Both the position numbers and the translations under genes were made by a program. Source: Akebia trifoliata (lineage: Eukaryota > Streptophyta > Magnoliopsida > Ranunculales > Lardizabalaceae). Taken from it: a DNA stretch of 64,000 nucleotides. The notes beneath the pieces were generated by a model. The model saw only the letters and a list, made by a program, of their open reading frames with translations, was not told where the DNA came from and made no database searches. Positions 47,201 to 59,280 of this stretch are shown piece by piece (position 1 is the first letter of the stretch; every line of letters starts with the position of its first letter). The DNA lies in the NCBI GenBank assembly GCA_017979445.1, contig JADQWC010000589.1, positions 45,224 to 109,223 of the forward strand, read 5' to 3'.

Positions 47201-48213
47201 TTACAATTAAAGTCAATCAAGTAAGACTTAAGTCAAAGTCCTCAATTAAAGTCAATCAAGTAAAACTTAAGTCAAAACCTAATCAATTTAATAAGACCAA
47301 AGTCAAACTCTAACCCTAATAGAATTCTAATTAAACTTTAAAATTATTTAAAACAATTCTAATCAAACTATAATTCTATTTAAAATAATTCTAATTAAAC
47401 ATTAACTCTATTTAAAACAATTCTAATTAAATTATAACTCTATTTAAAACAATTCTAATTAAATACTCTATAATTCTAATTAAACACTACTTCTATCTAA
47501 AGAACATATAAAAAATCTATAAATAAGGGTCCCTACAACCTATTTTCGTATGAAAATAATAAACCCTAAAGAAAGTAAGTCAAAAAGCTTCCCTAACCTC
47601 CTATAAACCCTAATTTTGAAGTCCTAACTCCTTACCTAACATGCATACCCCAACTTTAACTCAAAAAACACCTAGAAACTCTTCAAAAATACTCAGACAT
47701 CCATATAAAAGTCAGAAAATTCAGATCTAAGAAGAAAGTACCTCGTCTTGGAGATCTGAACCGCATCCGGTGACAGAACAAACCAAGAAATATTAATCAA
47801 GGAATCTCTTCACCAGATCCGAGGGAACCAAAATCGTTGCGTTCGTAAAGGTAAATTTTTTTTGTATTTAAGTCTTTTTAGCAATGTAGTTTTATTTAGA
47901 AAAAGTAGAGACCAGCGTTTGTCGGGCGGGGTTAGTGCCTAACACTTTCCAACCCCGTAACGTAATCCCCGGATTCGTATTTTCTTTCGTAGATTAGTAT
48001 TATTTACCTTTTAGAGTCAGTGTTCAGTTCCTAGACCGTAATAACTAGGTGGCGACTCCCAAATCTCATAAATCAAAAGTGGATCCGCGCACCCCGCGAA
48101 TCGAGGGTGCTTTCAACATCGGGTGATCATTCACACCCATTTATAATATGAATGATGGCGACTCCAAACCATAGAAGACGTAGCCATCGTAATCGATAAA
48201 ACACGTATCTACA
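44295..48213 (+). mobile_element. X-inner: solo LTR of family X, split by E4
   Basis: The termini are inverted, TGTAGA at the start and TCTACA at the end. Near-matching target repeats GGACC (44290-44294) and GGATC (48214-48218) flank the unit. Without the nested E4 it is about 2.3 kb. It has a TATA box at 45699-45706 and the conserved hairpin at 46399-46433. No primer site, coding sequence or second LTR is seen, so a solo LTR is the best reading. The open stretch at 46012-46236 (minus) has no homology I recognise. Confidence 0.75.
46530..48115 (+). mobile_element. E4: solo Tat/Ogre-type LTR inside X-inner
   Basis: This 1,586 bp unit starts TGTAGACACC and ends GGTGCTTTCA, flanked by perfect ACATC repeats (46525-46529, 48116-48120). 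It aligns end to end with the E3 and E2 3' LTRs. The TATA box is at 47518-47525 and the hairpin at 47928-47956. Confidence 0.92.
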
Positions 48214-48400
48214 GGATCAAATGAACCACATTCGTACGAGAGTCACCAAAATGCCAAATTGACATATTTTTCAAAAAAACATAATCCGGGTGACCATTCA
48301 CACCCATTTCAAATATGAATGGTGGCGACTCCAAATCCCCCAAAGTGGATGATATATTCAAAATTGAATAAATCATATGTCCATAATATATATATATATA
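48214..48400 (+). repeat. X-outer LTR fragment, right end (boundary unclear)
   Basis: GGGTGACCATTCACACCC and GAATGGTGGCGACTCC match the last 100 bp of X-inner (48120-48165). The final TCTACA seen in X-inner is not found here, so the end is lost or diverged. A short (TA)n run ends the stretch at 48385-48400. Confidence 0.6.
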
Positions 48401-48745
48401 TAGGGTCCTGTTCGGCACCCAACTACTTACCCAACAATTTGCCCCACCATTTTTATCTTACATGGGTTAGAAGTTTTGTAGAGATCATCCTCACCAAAAA
48501 TCAGCCCATTCCAAAACTTCTAACCTTATGTTTACAAGTTGAAAAATCGTGAACCGTCCATTTTTTGTAAAGCATTTGTGATGGGGTTAGAAGTTTTGGA
48601 ATGGGCTGATTTTTGGTGAGGATGATCTCCTCACCATAGAGATCGTCCTCACTAAAAATCAGCCCATTCCAAAACTCCTAACCCATATAAGACAAAAATG
48701 GTTGGGCAAATGGTTAGGTAAATGGTTGGGTGCTGAACATTTTCC
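48401..48745. mobile_element. Foldback MITE-like element A
   Basis: About 345 bp fold into a long imperfect hairpin. The left end GGGTCCTGTTCGGCACCCAA pairs with the right end GGAAAATGTTCAGCACCCAA (reverse complement), and the inverted similarity continues inward through ATGGGCTGATTTTT and GAGGATGATCTCCTCACC. No clear target duplication is found. It is related to the element at 58918-59280. Confidence 0.7.
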
Positions 48746-50324
48746 ATTTTATACTCATAGTAAGACTGCATTTCAATGTTACTCCAGTACGACACTACCA
48801 TTTATTCCACCAGTTTATTAACGGTACACAACCCCACTTTCTTTTTCGCCATGTGGCATTAAAAAAATCATAATGAGCTTCGGGATTAGATAATCAAATA
48901 TGAAAAAAAAGAAAAAAAATTTGCTTAAATCAAATGAATAGAAATCAACCATCACATAACTTTTGATATATAAATCTCTTTGTGGATTATGAATTAGGGT
49001 TGTCAATGAATCAAGTACTCCAAATTAGATTTGGGTTGTTGACTTAGAACTAATTCAGGATGAATTGGATGGGACCGTTGTTGAAATGGATTTCATTTCT
49101 GGATCTCAATATTAGGGTCCAAATCTGATTTAATAATAATTTGATCGAGGTTAGATGAGATAGAATCTAATTTGATATATTAAAAAAAAATGAATGAACT
49201 TCAAATCTTAAACAAATACATTCGATAGTCAAGATTTCTTTTCTAAATGAGTATCAAGGACATATACATCATGGTGATTTGTATAGATTCTAATGGTTAG
49301 ATTTCAAGTTTACACAATTGGGTTGCGATAACTGTTGAACCATCGATTTTTTTAAAATAATTCTAAAATATATAAGGTCTGGCCACTCTTAGGGTTTACG
49401 ACTTAGTTGGAATATGTGATTTGTGAGGTATTATTGGATGTAAATGATTTGGGCGAGATATGGTGCTTTAAGAGATTAGTTGTCTCACCCTTACTAGTTA
49501 GGCCTACGGATTCGAACACCCTTATCATAAAAATAAAATAAAAAATTATAAGATATAAAACATTTTAGATTTTCCTATTATACATAAAAGTTTTGAGGAA
49601 AGTATAATTCATTACATATATTTATTTAAAATAGATTTATCGGGCAGACCCAAAAGTTGCAATTTTATTACTAAAACTTCCCTACTGTATCATGTATGTT
49701 ACCTGACGAAATCTTACTTTATGTATCAAACTAGCTTGACTAACTTAGTAAGATTTAAAATCTTACTAAAGGTAGTTGGGCCCAAATGGATTATCAAATT
49801 AATAATCAAAGAACACAAACTTCTGAATTTCATGCAAAAACTCAGATTCGATAGAAAACATTCGAAGAAAAAAAAAAAAAACCCTTTTGAGCTTGGTCGT
49901 ATGTGTTGAAAATGAATGATTACCGAACTTACAAATTTAAAATTAAAAGTCAACGGTAAAAATTAACATTTTTTTTTTTCTATTTTTTTTTTTCAAAGTT
50001 CTTAAAATCTTTTCCTCATAATCCAGTGCCATCAAATCATATTTTTGGGTGTCACAAATTGATGCAGTTAAAATCTATCCTAAAGTATGTTTAAATTACA
50101 AATTAATCCCATAAATTTGAATTTTATGATATGGATCCAGACTCTAAGATTCATTGGGTAACAAACATGATAAAGTGAAGTTTGGTGGGTAACAAATTTC
50201 ATAAAGCAAAGTTCCCTAGAGTTGTCCGCACTCCAAGGGAGTTTTTGTAATAAAAGTGCAACAATTTGGCCTAGGTAAATCTTTCTTTATTTAAGATCCT
50301 ATTATTATATTGAAAAATAAAATG

Positions 50325-50541
50325 AAAGAAATTAATTTAAATAATAAGTATAAGTAATTCTAAAATTCTGTAATAAATATAAATTGGATCCAACCGAAGT
50401 GAACGAAGACCCGCCCAAATCCAACCAATTGGAAAGAAATTAATTTAAATAATAAGTATAAGTAATTCTAAAATTCTGTAATAAATATATAATTGGATCC
50501 AACCGAAGTGAACGAAGACCCGCCCAAATCCAACCAATTGG
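50325..50541. repeat. 108-bp tandem duplication private to copy A
   Basis: Two adjacent near-identical 108-bp units (50325-50432, 50433-50541) each end near CCAAATCCAACCAATTGG. Copy B has a single unit at about 59310-59430, so the duplication arose after the segment was copied. Confidence 0.9.
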
Positions 50542-50995
50542 ACAAACTAACTTCCTGTCTTATATGATATCCATTGGTTTTTCAGAACATTGGGTCTGCC
50601 ACGTGGATAAAGTTACTCAACTCCTGGATCATAGGATCCAAGTGAATAATGAAGCAGATAAGATACCATTAACGGCTTAAGTATTTTAATTTTCTCGTGA
50701 TATTTTGAAATCATATCTCGTACTTTAGAGTCTGAGAAAACTATAATTACGGAGAAGAGGACAAGTAACAATGACGTGAAACAGAATCAGTTTCATTCTA
50801 TAACGGATTGTTTAATGTAGAACACTGTCGTATGGAAACTCTATGCTTCACATTGATAACAGCCGTGCGATCAATGATTGTTGAGCTTTGTTGGTGTCAT
50901 TATTTGACAAACGGTAACCACGAGGAATACACGTGTCCTTAGGTGATGCAGCTGCTTCGAATAATTTCATCATTGTTAATAAAGGTTCTGTAAGT

Positions 50996-51885
50996 TAGGG
51001 CTGTCAACGGATACCTATCCGATCGGATAGTGTTGTATCCGAATTCGAATTCGAAAAAAAATATTGATATCCGAATTCGAATTCGAATCCGATCGGATAT
51101 CTTTAACCAATATTCGAATTCGAATTCGAAAAATATATCGGATATCCGATAATATCCGATTCGATAAAAATCCTAATTCGATGTAAAAAAATCGATTTTC
51201 CTAATTTTTTCAACTTCATAACTTATAATTTTCAACGTATTTCAGACTTAAAATCAAATAAGCTTTGATTTTTGAAAAAAAAATGGTTTTAAAATCAAAT
51301 AAATTTTGATTTTTGAAAAAAACTTTATGAAAATTTTGAATAATACATACGGTTTTACTGTGAGAGAGAGAGAAAGAGAGAGAGAGAGAGATGAAGAAAC
51401 TATCTGATGCTCGCCGTCCGGAGACGATGGTGGAGACAATGGCGGTTATGCCGTTACGGAGCTCGCACGATTGAAAAAAAGTGGGTTTTAGATTTACTGA
51501 GAGAGAGAGAGAGGAAATACCTACCTTGATCTTCGTCGGCCGGAGAAGAGGGTGACTGTGGGAGCTTACACAGTGGAAACCCACGGTTGCTAGAAACAAT
51601 CTGAGTTTATGGATGAGAGATTAGAGAAGATAAATATTTCGAGTTCCATTTCGTTGTGAAACTTGAATACACGAGAGCATATATGTATATAAATAACTTT
51701 TGTTGTGTAACATGAATATCGGAGCAGATATTATCGAATCAGATATTGTAATATCCGAATTCGTATCCGAAATTTATTCGAATGTTAAAATAACATCCGA
51801 ATTCGAATCCGATATCCGAAATTTTCAGATAATATCCGATTTTTCAAATTCGAATTCGGATTTCAGCTATCCATTGACACCCCTA
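50996..51885. mobile_element. hAT-like non-autonomous element in copy A
   Basis: This 890 bp insertion has perfect 8-bp target repeats CTGTAAGT (50988-50995, 51886-51893). The uninterrupted site is seen in copy B near 59875. Termini are TAGGGCTGTCAACGGATA and, reverse-complemented, TAGGGGTGTCAATGGATA. Many CCGAATTCG/CGAATTCGAAT words lie near both ends. The centre (about 51350-51600) has GA-runs and more GC-rich sequence that may be captured host DNA. No transposase. Confidence 0.9.
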
Positions 51886-52962
51886 CTGTAAGTCACAAAG
51901 ACTTTTGTGCGTAACTTATGATCACTTCAGCATTATTCTTTAAAAAAATATATATTAATTGGGAAGGGTACGTTATTGCACGTGTTTCACATACGGGCAT
52001 TAATTAATTAAAGAAAAATTATATTGTCACACTAACTTTTGCTAAGAGCACTCCAATTCATATGTAAAATGGTGCCCTTAGTAAAAGTTGGCCTGGTAAT
52101 AGAGGCTATCTAGTTAAATTATGTTATTAACTCATGATTACTTAAAATGATAAATTGGCAATTGTTTTGTACTCAATTTCTCATAAAATAATGTTTTAGA
52201 AAACTGTTTTGGAACAAAAAAAAAATTGTCCAATTAGTTAGACCAAAATCTATGATTGGTCCAAATAATTTGTCCAATTGACCGTACCAGTTAATTTGGT
52301 TGGACTGATTTGTATTTATTTAAAACAAAAAAAAAAAGTATAAGCACTTAAAAATTTATCTGAATTACTTCTTTTGTTTTCATAAAGATATACCATCTAT
52401 AAAAAGAGTGCTGATTTTCGAACTAGAAAGCCATCACTCAGTCAATACTCGTTGATGTGGCATAGACATGGAACCATAGATATTTCCCCTTGGGATACAT
52501 AACTGCAATCCCCATTAAAAATTTTACTTGTGTATCTCGAGAAAAAAAAAACTATGGTTTGTGTTTGAGCTACATCATCTGAGTATTGACCGAGGAAAGA
52601 CTTTCTAATTAGAAAATCATTATTCTTATAAAAATTGATTTTTAGTTTGTGATAAATGGATCTTCTCTAGAGATTGATTAAAAGTAGGTCACTTCTAATT
52701 AATGGTCCTTCATTAGCTATTTATAGGTTTCTATCCATAAAATCTAATATAATAGTTTTCATAGGATATGTCCCTTCCATGATCTTTTATAAGTTCTTAA
52801 GAATATGAAAAAATTACTTAAAAGGATCTTGGCAAAGGGACCTTCTTCTTAATAATCCATAAGTTTTGGGTGATTTCTTAATAATCTATTTAGTAAACTT
52901 TTCTCTTTCTAAATAGTTGCTAGACCTCATCTCCCACATTTCTCACAATTGAATATCCTAAC

Positions 52963-53879
52963 CATTCAAACTTAACATTTTCATCCAAAAATTAGATTTT
53001 TTGCATTTCAATCGAGTTTTAGAGACTCAATTCTATAATATAAAAAAAAAAAAAAAAGATTTAAGAAGGAAGAAGAAGTCATTTCAAGGGTTTTTTCAAT
53101 TTTTTTTCTTTAATTTTTAGATGAAAATTGAACAAGTCGTTATCTCAAGTTTTTAGTTGATCTTTCCATACATTTTAGTTGAAAAAACTCAGAAATTGAA
53201 AGTAGGTGGATCTTACCAGTGACGAGTTCACCAGTTTTTATTTTAAAAGTGGTGAATTCGACAATAAATAAAAAGCGTTGAGTTCGATAGAAATAAAAAG
53301 TGGTGAACTCGACAATAAATAGTTGTGAATTCAATAATAAAAACTGTGAACTCGACAATAATAAAAAGTGGTGAACTTGACAATAAATAAAAAGTGGTGA
53401 GTTCACCAATAACGAGGGACCAGTAAGAAAGAAAAAGTTTACTAAATGTCTTATCAAGCTACCGTGCAAAACTTAGGGACTATTTAGAAAGAAACCCTTC
53501 CACGAGGATCCTTTAAGTACTTTTTCCTAAGAATTTGTAACTTTTCCTATTTAGGATGTTTGTTGTTAGTTATGTCTCAATGGGTTCAATAAACTCTTTT
53601 TTCGCTAATTCATCTCAGAATGTATGCATTTTCATTTCTTACATTTGACGTAAAGCCAATTTTATAGGAGTTTCTCGTCTAAAGCAATATCATAAACCAA
53701 GGTACAATTATTTTCCTCCCTTGAGTCATGCAATCTCACTTGGGAGCATAGTGACAAAGTTGGGATTCAGGAATAATTCAGCAATCAAACATAAAGAAAT
53801 TAGCTCATGGAAATCTTATTCGTGCTTTCAAGGCAGTAAAACCCAACACAATTTTGGTTTTATTAGGCAATAGAAAGCA
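52963..53879. other. Spacer between copy A and the transporter fragment
   Basis: AT-rich sequence contains an A-run at 53042-53056 and a degenerate minisatellite at about 53215-53415 with units like AGTGGTGAACTCGACAATAA. No further transporter exons are recognisable here. Confidence 0.55.
53215..53415. repeat. Degenerate minisatellite, units of about 26-34 bp
   Basis: The words GTGGTGAA(C/T)TCGACAATAA(AT)AAAA recur about seven times with irregular spacing and several single-base changes. Confidence 0.7.
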
Positions 53880-55373
53880 TACCAGACATTGAAGGGGTTA
53901 GGACACCATACTTGTCCACAAAAGTACAACTAGCAGCAAAACAATGCGAGAACTGTGATTCTTCTCAAAGAACTGTTTTAGAAGCGAACTAGTTCTTGTT
54001 TCCTTAAGGCTATTTCCAGACTTGTACATAGATAGGTCCTCTTGTGAAGCATGGGAAGTGCTCAAAAGGCCCATCTTCGAGTGTTGGCAGAGTAACGAAT
54101 ACAAAGCAAAGGTTCCTCCTATAAAAGGAAGGCTTTATTAGGTCCTCAAAAAATCAACCAATGTTCTTCTATTTTTTCTATAAACAAAATCACTAAGGAG
54201 TCAGTGAAGCACCTTCGCCATTGTCATCAGCTCCTAAGACAAATATTATGTATTTGCAGAGAGGGATTAAAGTCAAGTCCAGAAAATCAGAGAAAGTACC
54301 CCAAGAATCTCCTCTTCTTCCGCGAGACAGTTCAATCTCCCCGAGAATGTGCTTGTGTAGACATAGATAGGAGAAATACTAAGGTCACCGTACACAACCC
54401 CAAAGCTCTGATAGGCCAAAAACAGAGTAGTCTTGTATGCATTCTGCAAGTAAGGCCAAACTTAAATCGATTAAATCCTGTATTAAAAAAAAAACAAATT
54501 GTTGAAAATCCATGAGAAACAAAATCAAATGGTATACCAAAATATTAGAGTGAACACAGCAATCCAATCAGAACAAAACACAACTTACCCATCAATAAAC
54601 GAAGGTACAATAAAATATTCAAAAATCGAGCGTAGCAAATTATTATTAATTTTTATAGGTATATGTTGGAGAATTGTAGAACATAAAATCCAAGTCAAGG
54701 AAACATTGAGAAATATGAATGAATCCACACATAATAAAAGAGGACATTAATAACACAGGGAAACAAGAAATCAATTATGGTGATCTAAACAAACATAAGA
54801 ATCACAACCCATCTCGTTAAGGAATGGTACCCGGGCATGAATAGAAGAGAAAATTTGCAGTCCATGAGTTTGACACAAATTAAATACAATCCACAAGATA
54901 GACACCAAAATCATTAACAGATTCAAATATTATATATGAAAAATGCAATCATAGCTAACCAATTAGATCATTAGAAAAAAAAAAAACACCAAAACTGAAA
55001 TCCCATGAACTAACAAGTGAAATTATTCACATAAATACGTTAAAAAATCCAGTAACTGAAGCAAGAGACATTCAAACAGAAGATTAATTGATTTAATAAT
55101 AGGAATCTCTTCGATTGAAACAGTCCATGATCACAAATCAGAAAAAATGAAAAAAATAGAGTCGAAGATCACCAAAATGTGAGTTAACATACTTCAAAGT
55201 TTACATCAAAAACATTGTCCACAAATGTCCTACAAATCTCAATTCTACCCTCGATTCCAAAATAACAAAGTCTGATAACCAAATAAAAAATACTAGTAAA
55301 AAAAAAAAAAAAACAGAATTCTCAAACTCACAAAACAAGATTCCCGAGTCGAACAACCAGATTCCGGATCCAT
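53880..55373 (-). pseudogene. 5' fragment of a KUP/HAK/KT potassium transporter gene, exons 1-3
   Basis: KUP/HAK/KT proteins are membrane K+ transporters. Exon 1 (55373-55332) encodes MDPESG and ends at a GTGAG donor. Exon 2 (54443-54213) follows a TTGCAG acceptor and encodes LAYQSFGVVYGDLSISP, a family hallmark, then GVLSLIFWT and DDNGEG. Exon 3 (54118 to about 53885) follows TTATAG and encodes GGTFALYSLLCQHSKMG and a variable loop. Splice phases agree. One base is missing in exon 2 near 54270 (the W-T-L-T motif), and about 13 bp are missing in exon 3, removing the family's IGDG from MVIGDGVLTP. The remaining exons, with most transmembrane segments, are absent. It is a host gene remnant or a captured fragment. 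Confidence 0.8.
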
Positions 55374-55720
55374 TTATCTCCAAACCCTAACCCAAACTTT
55401 TTCCAACTTTTGAATCGAATCCAAACTTTTTTTTTCTTTTTATTTCCCGATTCGGAATCAAAAAAAAAAAAAACCCAGAAAATTTATTCTGATATACACT
55501 CTATGTAATCAAATCTCGTCTTTTACAAATCAAAAATATAAAATAAAATAGAAACTTTGATTATGTGGAAGTAATTGATACGGACATTAATGTAAGGAGT
55601 TTTAAAGAATGGTTCTCTGAGTCTCACTCTCTCTTTCTCTCTCACTGTTTTATTTCTGTTTTAGAGAGAAGAAGCAGTTAAAGGACACGTGTCAAGTGAA
55701 GGGAAAGGGAAATGGAGGTC
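55374..55720 (-). promoter_or_regulatory. Probable 5' UTR and promoter-proximal part of the transporter fragment
   Basis: Upstream of the exon 1 ATG the minus strand reads GGGTTAGGGTTTGGAG, then A/T runs. A GA/CT-rich tract (55620-55665) and a palindromic CACGTG core (55685-55690, in ACACGTGTC) follow, typical of plant promoters. There is no evidence that it is active. Confidence 0.35.
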
Positions 55721-56596
55721 ATGCGCCAAAACTTCTTTTTTTCGGGTTCTCATTTTTACCATTTCTCAAACTCTTAAGACTACAGACTTCATACTTCAGA
55801 GAGTAGATTGTTTTAATTTAGACATACCATCCATTTTTTTAGAATATTTGAAATACCCTAATTTTTTAAAATTATTATTGATATGCCCCTGGAACTCGGT
55901 CTTCTGTTATAGACCGATAAACAATGATCTCAATGCCCTCTTATTCAAACCGTTGCTTCTCTTTTTTTTCCCTTAAATTAAGTTGTTTTCAGTTCTTGTT
56001 TTTTACGTCTTCAAAACCTATCATCTTCAATCTTAAGATTATATATACGTTAATCTACAAACTTCAAAGTAAGATAACATTTTTAAGAAAGTATAATATG
56101 ATAGAATTTTGGGTGAAATAATTGGCGTCAACTACTCGATTTCGATTTGATTTTTATGAGAATTATAATCGTTAAATATTTTTTTGTTCTGATTTTGATT
56201 CTCAAATTGATCAACCACAATTGAAATATAATAAAAAATTTCTCTTTAAACAATTTTGATTATCGATTCCTATCAATTTTTGTTCTCAATCTATTTAATT
56301 TAAAGAGACCCAAATTTAATAAGTTCGAAGAAAATGGATTCAGAAAATTAAAAAATCGACTGAGAATAGATGAGAGAGCTTGAAGATGACTGGTGTTCTG
56401 AACAAAAAAATGATGGATTTCATAGTTTGATGAGGACATTTAGGTCATTTAATATTAATGTATGAGAAAAGACTAAAGTTAAAGCCTCGTGTCATAAGTG
56501 TGAAATCATAGATAGACATCTCAAATACTGACAAAAAAGGTGGAGTTATATGTCAAAATCACAAAGAAACTTTATCGAACGCAAGTGGCCAGAATT
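55721..56596. other. AT-rich intergenic sequence
   Basis: No gene, repeat boundary or element terminus is recognisable between the transporter promoter region and copy B. Open stretches at 55689-56121 lack any recognisable motif. Confidence 0.4.
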
Positions 56597-56655
56597 TGGC
56601 ATATTTTATACTCATAGTAAGACTGCATTTCAATGTTACTCCAGTACGACTCTAC

Positions 56656-57421
56656 TGGGGGTGCACATTGGATTAGGTAAATCTGATAATCGAACCAATC
56701 CGAAGTCTTTTGGATTATATTGGTTCGGATTGAGCATGGCTTGCTTTAGGTGCGGATTGTAAAAAAAAAATCCGATTGATTTCGTTCGATTCCAGATTAG
56801 GGATATAATAGAACCGAACTAATCCTAAGTATATATATTGTACTAATTTTTATATGCTTTAACAATAGATTTAAAAAAAATAACAATTTTCTCCTAATAA
56901 ATTTCAACTTCCTTTCTATTTCATTTTATAAGTGTTTTGTGTCACACTCATATTTGAATATGATTCTAATATATTTTTTTCCCCTTTTTATTAATTACGG
57001 ATCTTTGAATTATAAGAATTTCTTTATTGGATCACTCCCCCACTTGAAATATCCATGAAATTTTCATTTTTTTAAATAAATTCCAGTAATTTTTTGTGCA
57101 TCGATGTAAGATCGGATTAAGGATTTGTTATTTTTGTGTTATACGTGATGCTTTTTTATGTTCAAATAATAATTATGTTGATACATTGTTTATGCGTGAT
57201 GTTTTGTTTAATATTTATTTTGTTTAGTTTTAAGTTTTAGCAATTTTAATTTTACTACTAAAAATAATAAGTATGAGAACCGAGATTCGATCCGAACCAA
57301 GGTTGGTTTGGATTGATTCGGTTCTATAGGGTAATTGGATTGGTTCGGTTCCAAATTTGTAGAATCGATCATGTTTGGTTCGATTCCAATTTTGCCAAAA
57401 TCCGAACCATGTGCACCCCTA
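56656..57421. mobile_element. hAT-like non-autonomous element in copy B
   Basis: Termini are TGGGGGTGCACATTGGATTA and, reverse-complemented, TAGGGGTGCACATGGTTCGG. The 8-bp target repeats are GACTCTAC (56648-56655) and AACTCTAT (57422-57429). The empty site in copy A reads GACACTAC (about 48791-48798). Subterminal TTCGGATT/AACCGAA words are frequent. The core is AT-rich and has no transposase. Confidence 0.8.
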
Positions 57422-58917
57422 AACTCTATCATTTATTCCACCGGTTTATTAACGATACATAACCCCACTTTCTCTTTGCCATGTGGCATTAAAAAAAAAA
57501 TCCATAATGTGCTTCAGGATTAGATAATCAAATATGAAAAAAAAAAAATTGCTTAAATCAAATGGATAGAAATCAACCATCACATAACTTTTGATAAATA
57601 AATCTTTTTGTGGATTATGAATTAGGGTTGTCAATGGATCAAGTACTCCTAATTAGATTAAGATCGAATTGAATTTCATTTTTGGATCTCAATATTAGGG
57701 TCCAAATCTGATTAATAATAATTTGATCGAGGTTAGATGGGATAGAATTTAATTTGATATTAAAAAAAATATGAATGAACTTCAAATCCTAAACAATACA
57801 TCATGGAAGAGAAAATTCAATAGTCAAGATTTATTTTCTAAATGAGTATCAAGGAGATATACATCATCGTGATAAGTATAAATTCTCACAATTAGATTTC
57901 AAGCTTACACAATTGAGTTGGGATAACCGTTGAACCATCGATTTTTTTTTGTTGATAATTCTAAAATATATAAGGTCTTCATCAATTCAAGTCTCTTCGT
58001 TGGTCACTCTTAAGGATTTATGACTTAGTTGGCATGTGTGATTTGTAAGGTATTATTGAGTGTAAGTGATTTGGACGAGATATGATGCTTCAAGAGGTTA
58101 GTTGTCGTACAGATCTGGACACCCTTATCATAAAAATAAAATAAAAAATTATAAGATATAAAACATTTTAGATTTTTCTATTATACATAAAGTTTTGACG
58201 AGAGTATAATTTCATTACATATATTTATTTAAGAGAGATTTATCAAGCAGACCCAACTGTTGAAATTTGATTACAAAAACCCTCTTAGTGTATCAAATTT
58301 GCTACCTGACGAAGCTTATTTTATGAATTAGACTAGCATGACTAACTTAGTAAGATTTTAAATATTACTAAGGGTAGTTGGGCACACATGGATTATTAAA
58401 TTAATAATCAAATAGTACAGACTTCTAGATTTCATGGAAAAACTCAGATTCAATAGAAAACATTTGAAAAAAAAAAAAACTTTTTAAGCTTGGTCGTAAG
58501 TGTTGAAAATGGATGTTTACCGAGCTCCCAACTTTAAAATTAAAAATCAATGCTAAAAATTAACCTCTTCTTTTCTATTTTTTTTTTTTTCAAAGTTGTT
58601 AAAAAAAATCTCCTTTATAATCTAGTGCCATCAGATCATATTTTTGGGTGCCACAAATTGATGCAATTAGAATCTACTCCAAAGTATGTTAAGTTACAAA
58701 TTAATCCCATGAATTTGAATTTTATGATGTGGATCCGGACTTCAAGGTTCGCTGGGTAACGAACTTAATAAAGTGAGGTTTGGTGGGTAACAAACTTCAT
58801 AAAGTTAGGTTCCCCTTGAGTTGTCAACACTCCAAAGGGAGTTTTTGTAATAAAAGAGAAAGTTTTTGTAATAAAAGTGCAACAATTGGGTGTCGGTAAA
58901 TCTCTCTTTATTTAATA

Positions 58918-59280
58918 ATGGGTGGCGTTCGGAAGTCCTAAAGAAAGCCAAACATTGTGCTAAACATTTTTCAAATATAGGGGTTTTGAAATGGGTTGAT
59001 TTTTTGTGAGGATGGTCTCTATGATGAGGAGATCATCCTCACCAGAAATCAGCCCATTCCAAAACTTTTAATCCCATCAAAAATGATTTACAAAAATCGG
59101 ACAATGCACGATTCTTCAACTTGTAAATTAAGGTTAGAAGTTTCGAAATGAGCTGATTTTTGGTGAGGATGATCTCCTCACCATGGAGATCATCGTTACA
59201 AAAAATAAGCCAATTCCGAAGCTTCTAATCTTTATTTTGAAAAATGTTTGGCTCTTTTTAGGGTCTTCGAACACTTCCCT
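58918..59280. mobile_element. Foldback MITE B with 9-10 bp target duplication
   Basis: It is flanked by TATTTAATA on both sides (58909-58917, 59281-59289); the duplication may be 10 bp (TTATTTAATA). Copy A shows the uninterrupted TTTATTTAAGATCC near 50288. The ends GGGTGGCGTTCGGAAG and GGGAAGTGTTCGAAGACC (reverse complement) continue in a long inverted repeat with GAGGATGATCTCCTCACC at its centre, related to MITE A. The size of the duplication suggests a Mutator-like origin. Confidence 0.75.

Larger units (their letters stand above)
48746..52962. repeat. Duplicated segment, copy A
   Basis: From ATTTTATACTCATAGTAAG to GAATATCCTAAC this segment is collinear with copy B (56597-60915), with identity high by eye. 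Copy A alone has the hAT-like insertion at 50996-51885 and a 108-bp tandem duplication. Copy B alone has insertions at 56656-57421 and 58918-59280. No conserved gene is recognised within the segment. Confidence 0.88.

Noticed and set aside
51216..51599. Minus-strand open frame in the hAT-like element
   Set aside because: No ATG at the start, no homology, and serine/leucine runs from GA microsatellites; noted only as possible captured DNA.
55689..56121. Open frames upstream of the transporter fragment
   Set aside because: AT-rich overlapping frames with no motif, starting inside the promoter-like region.
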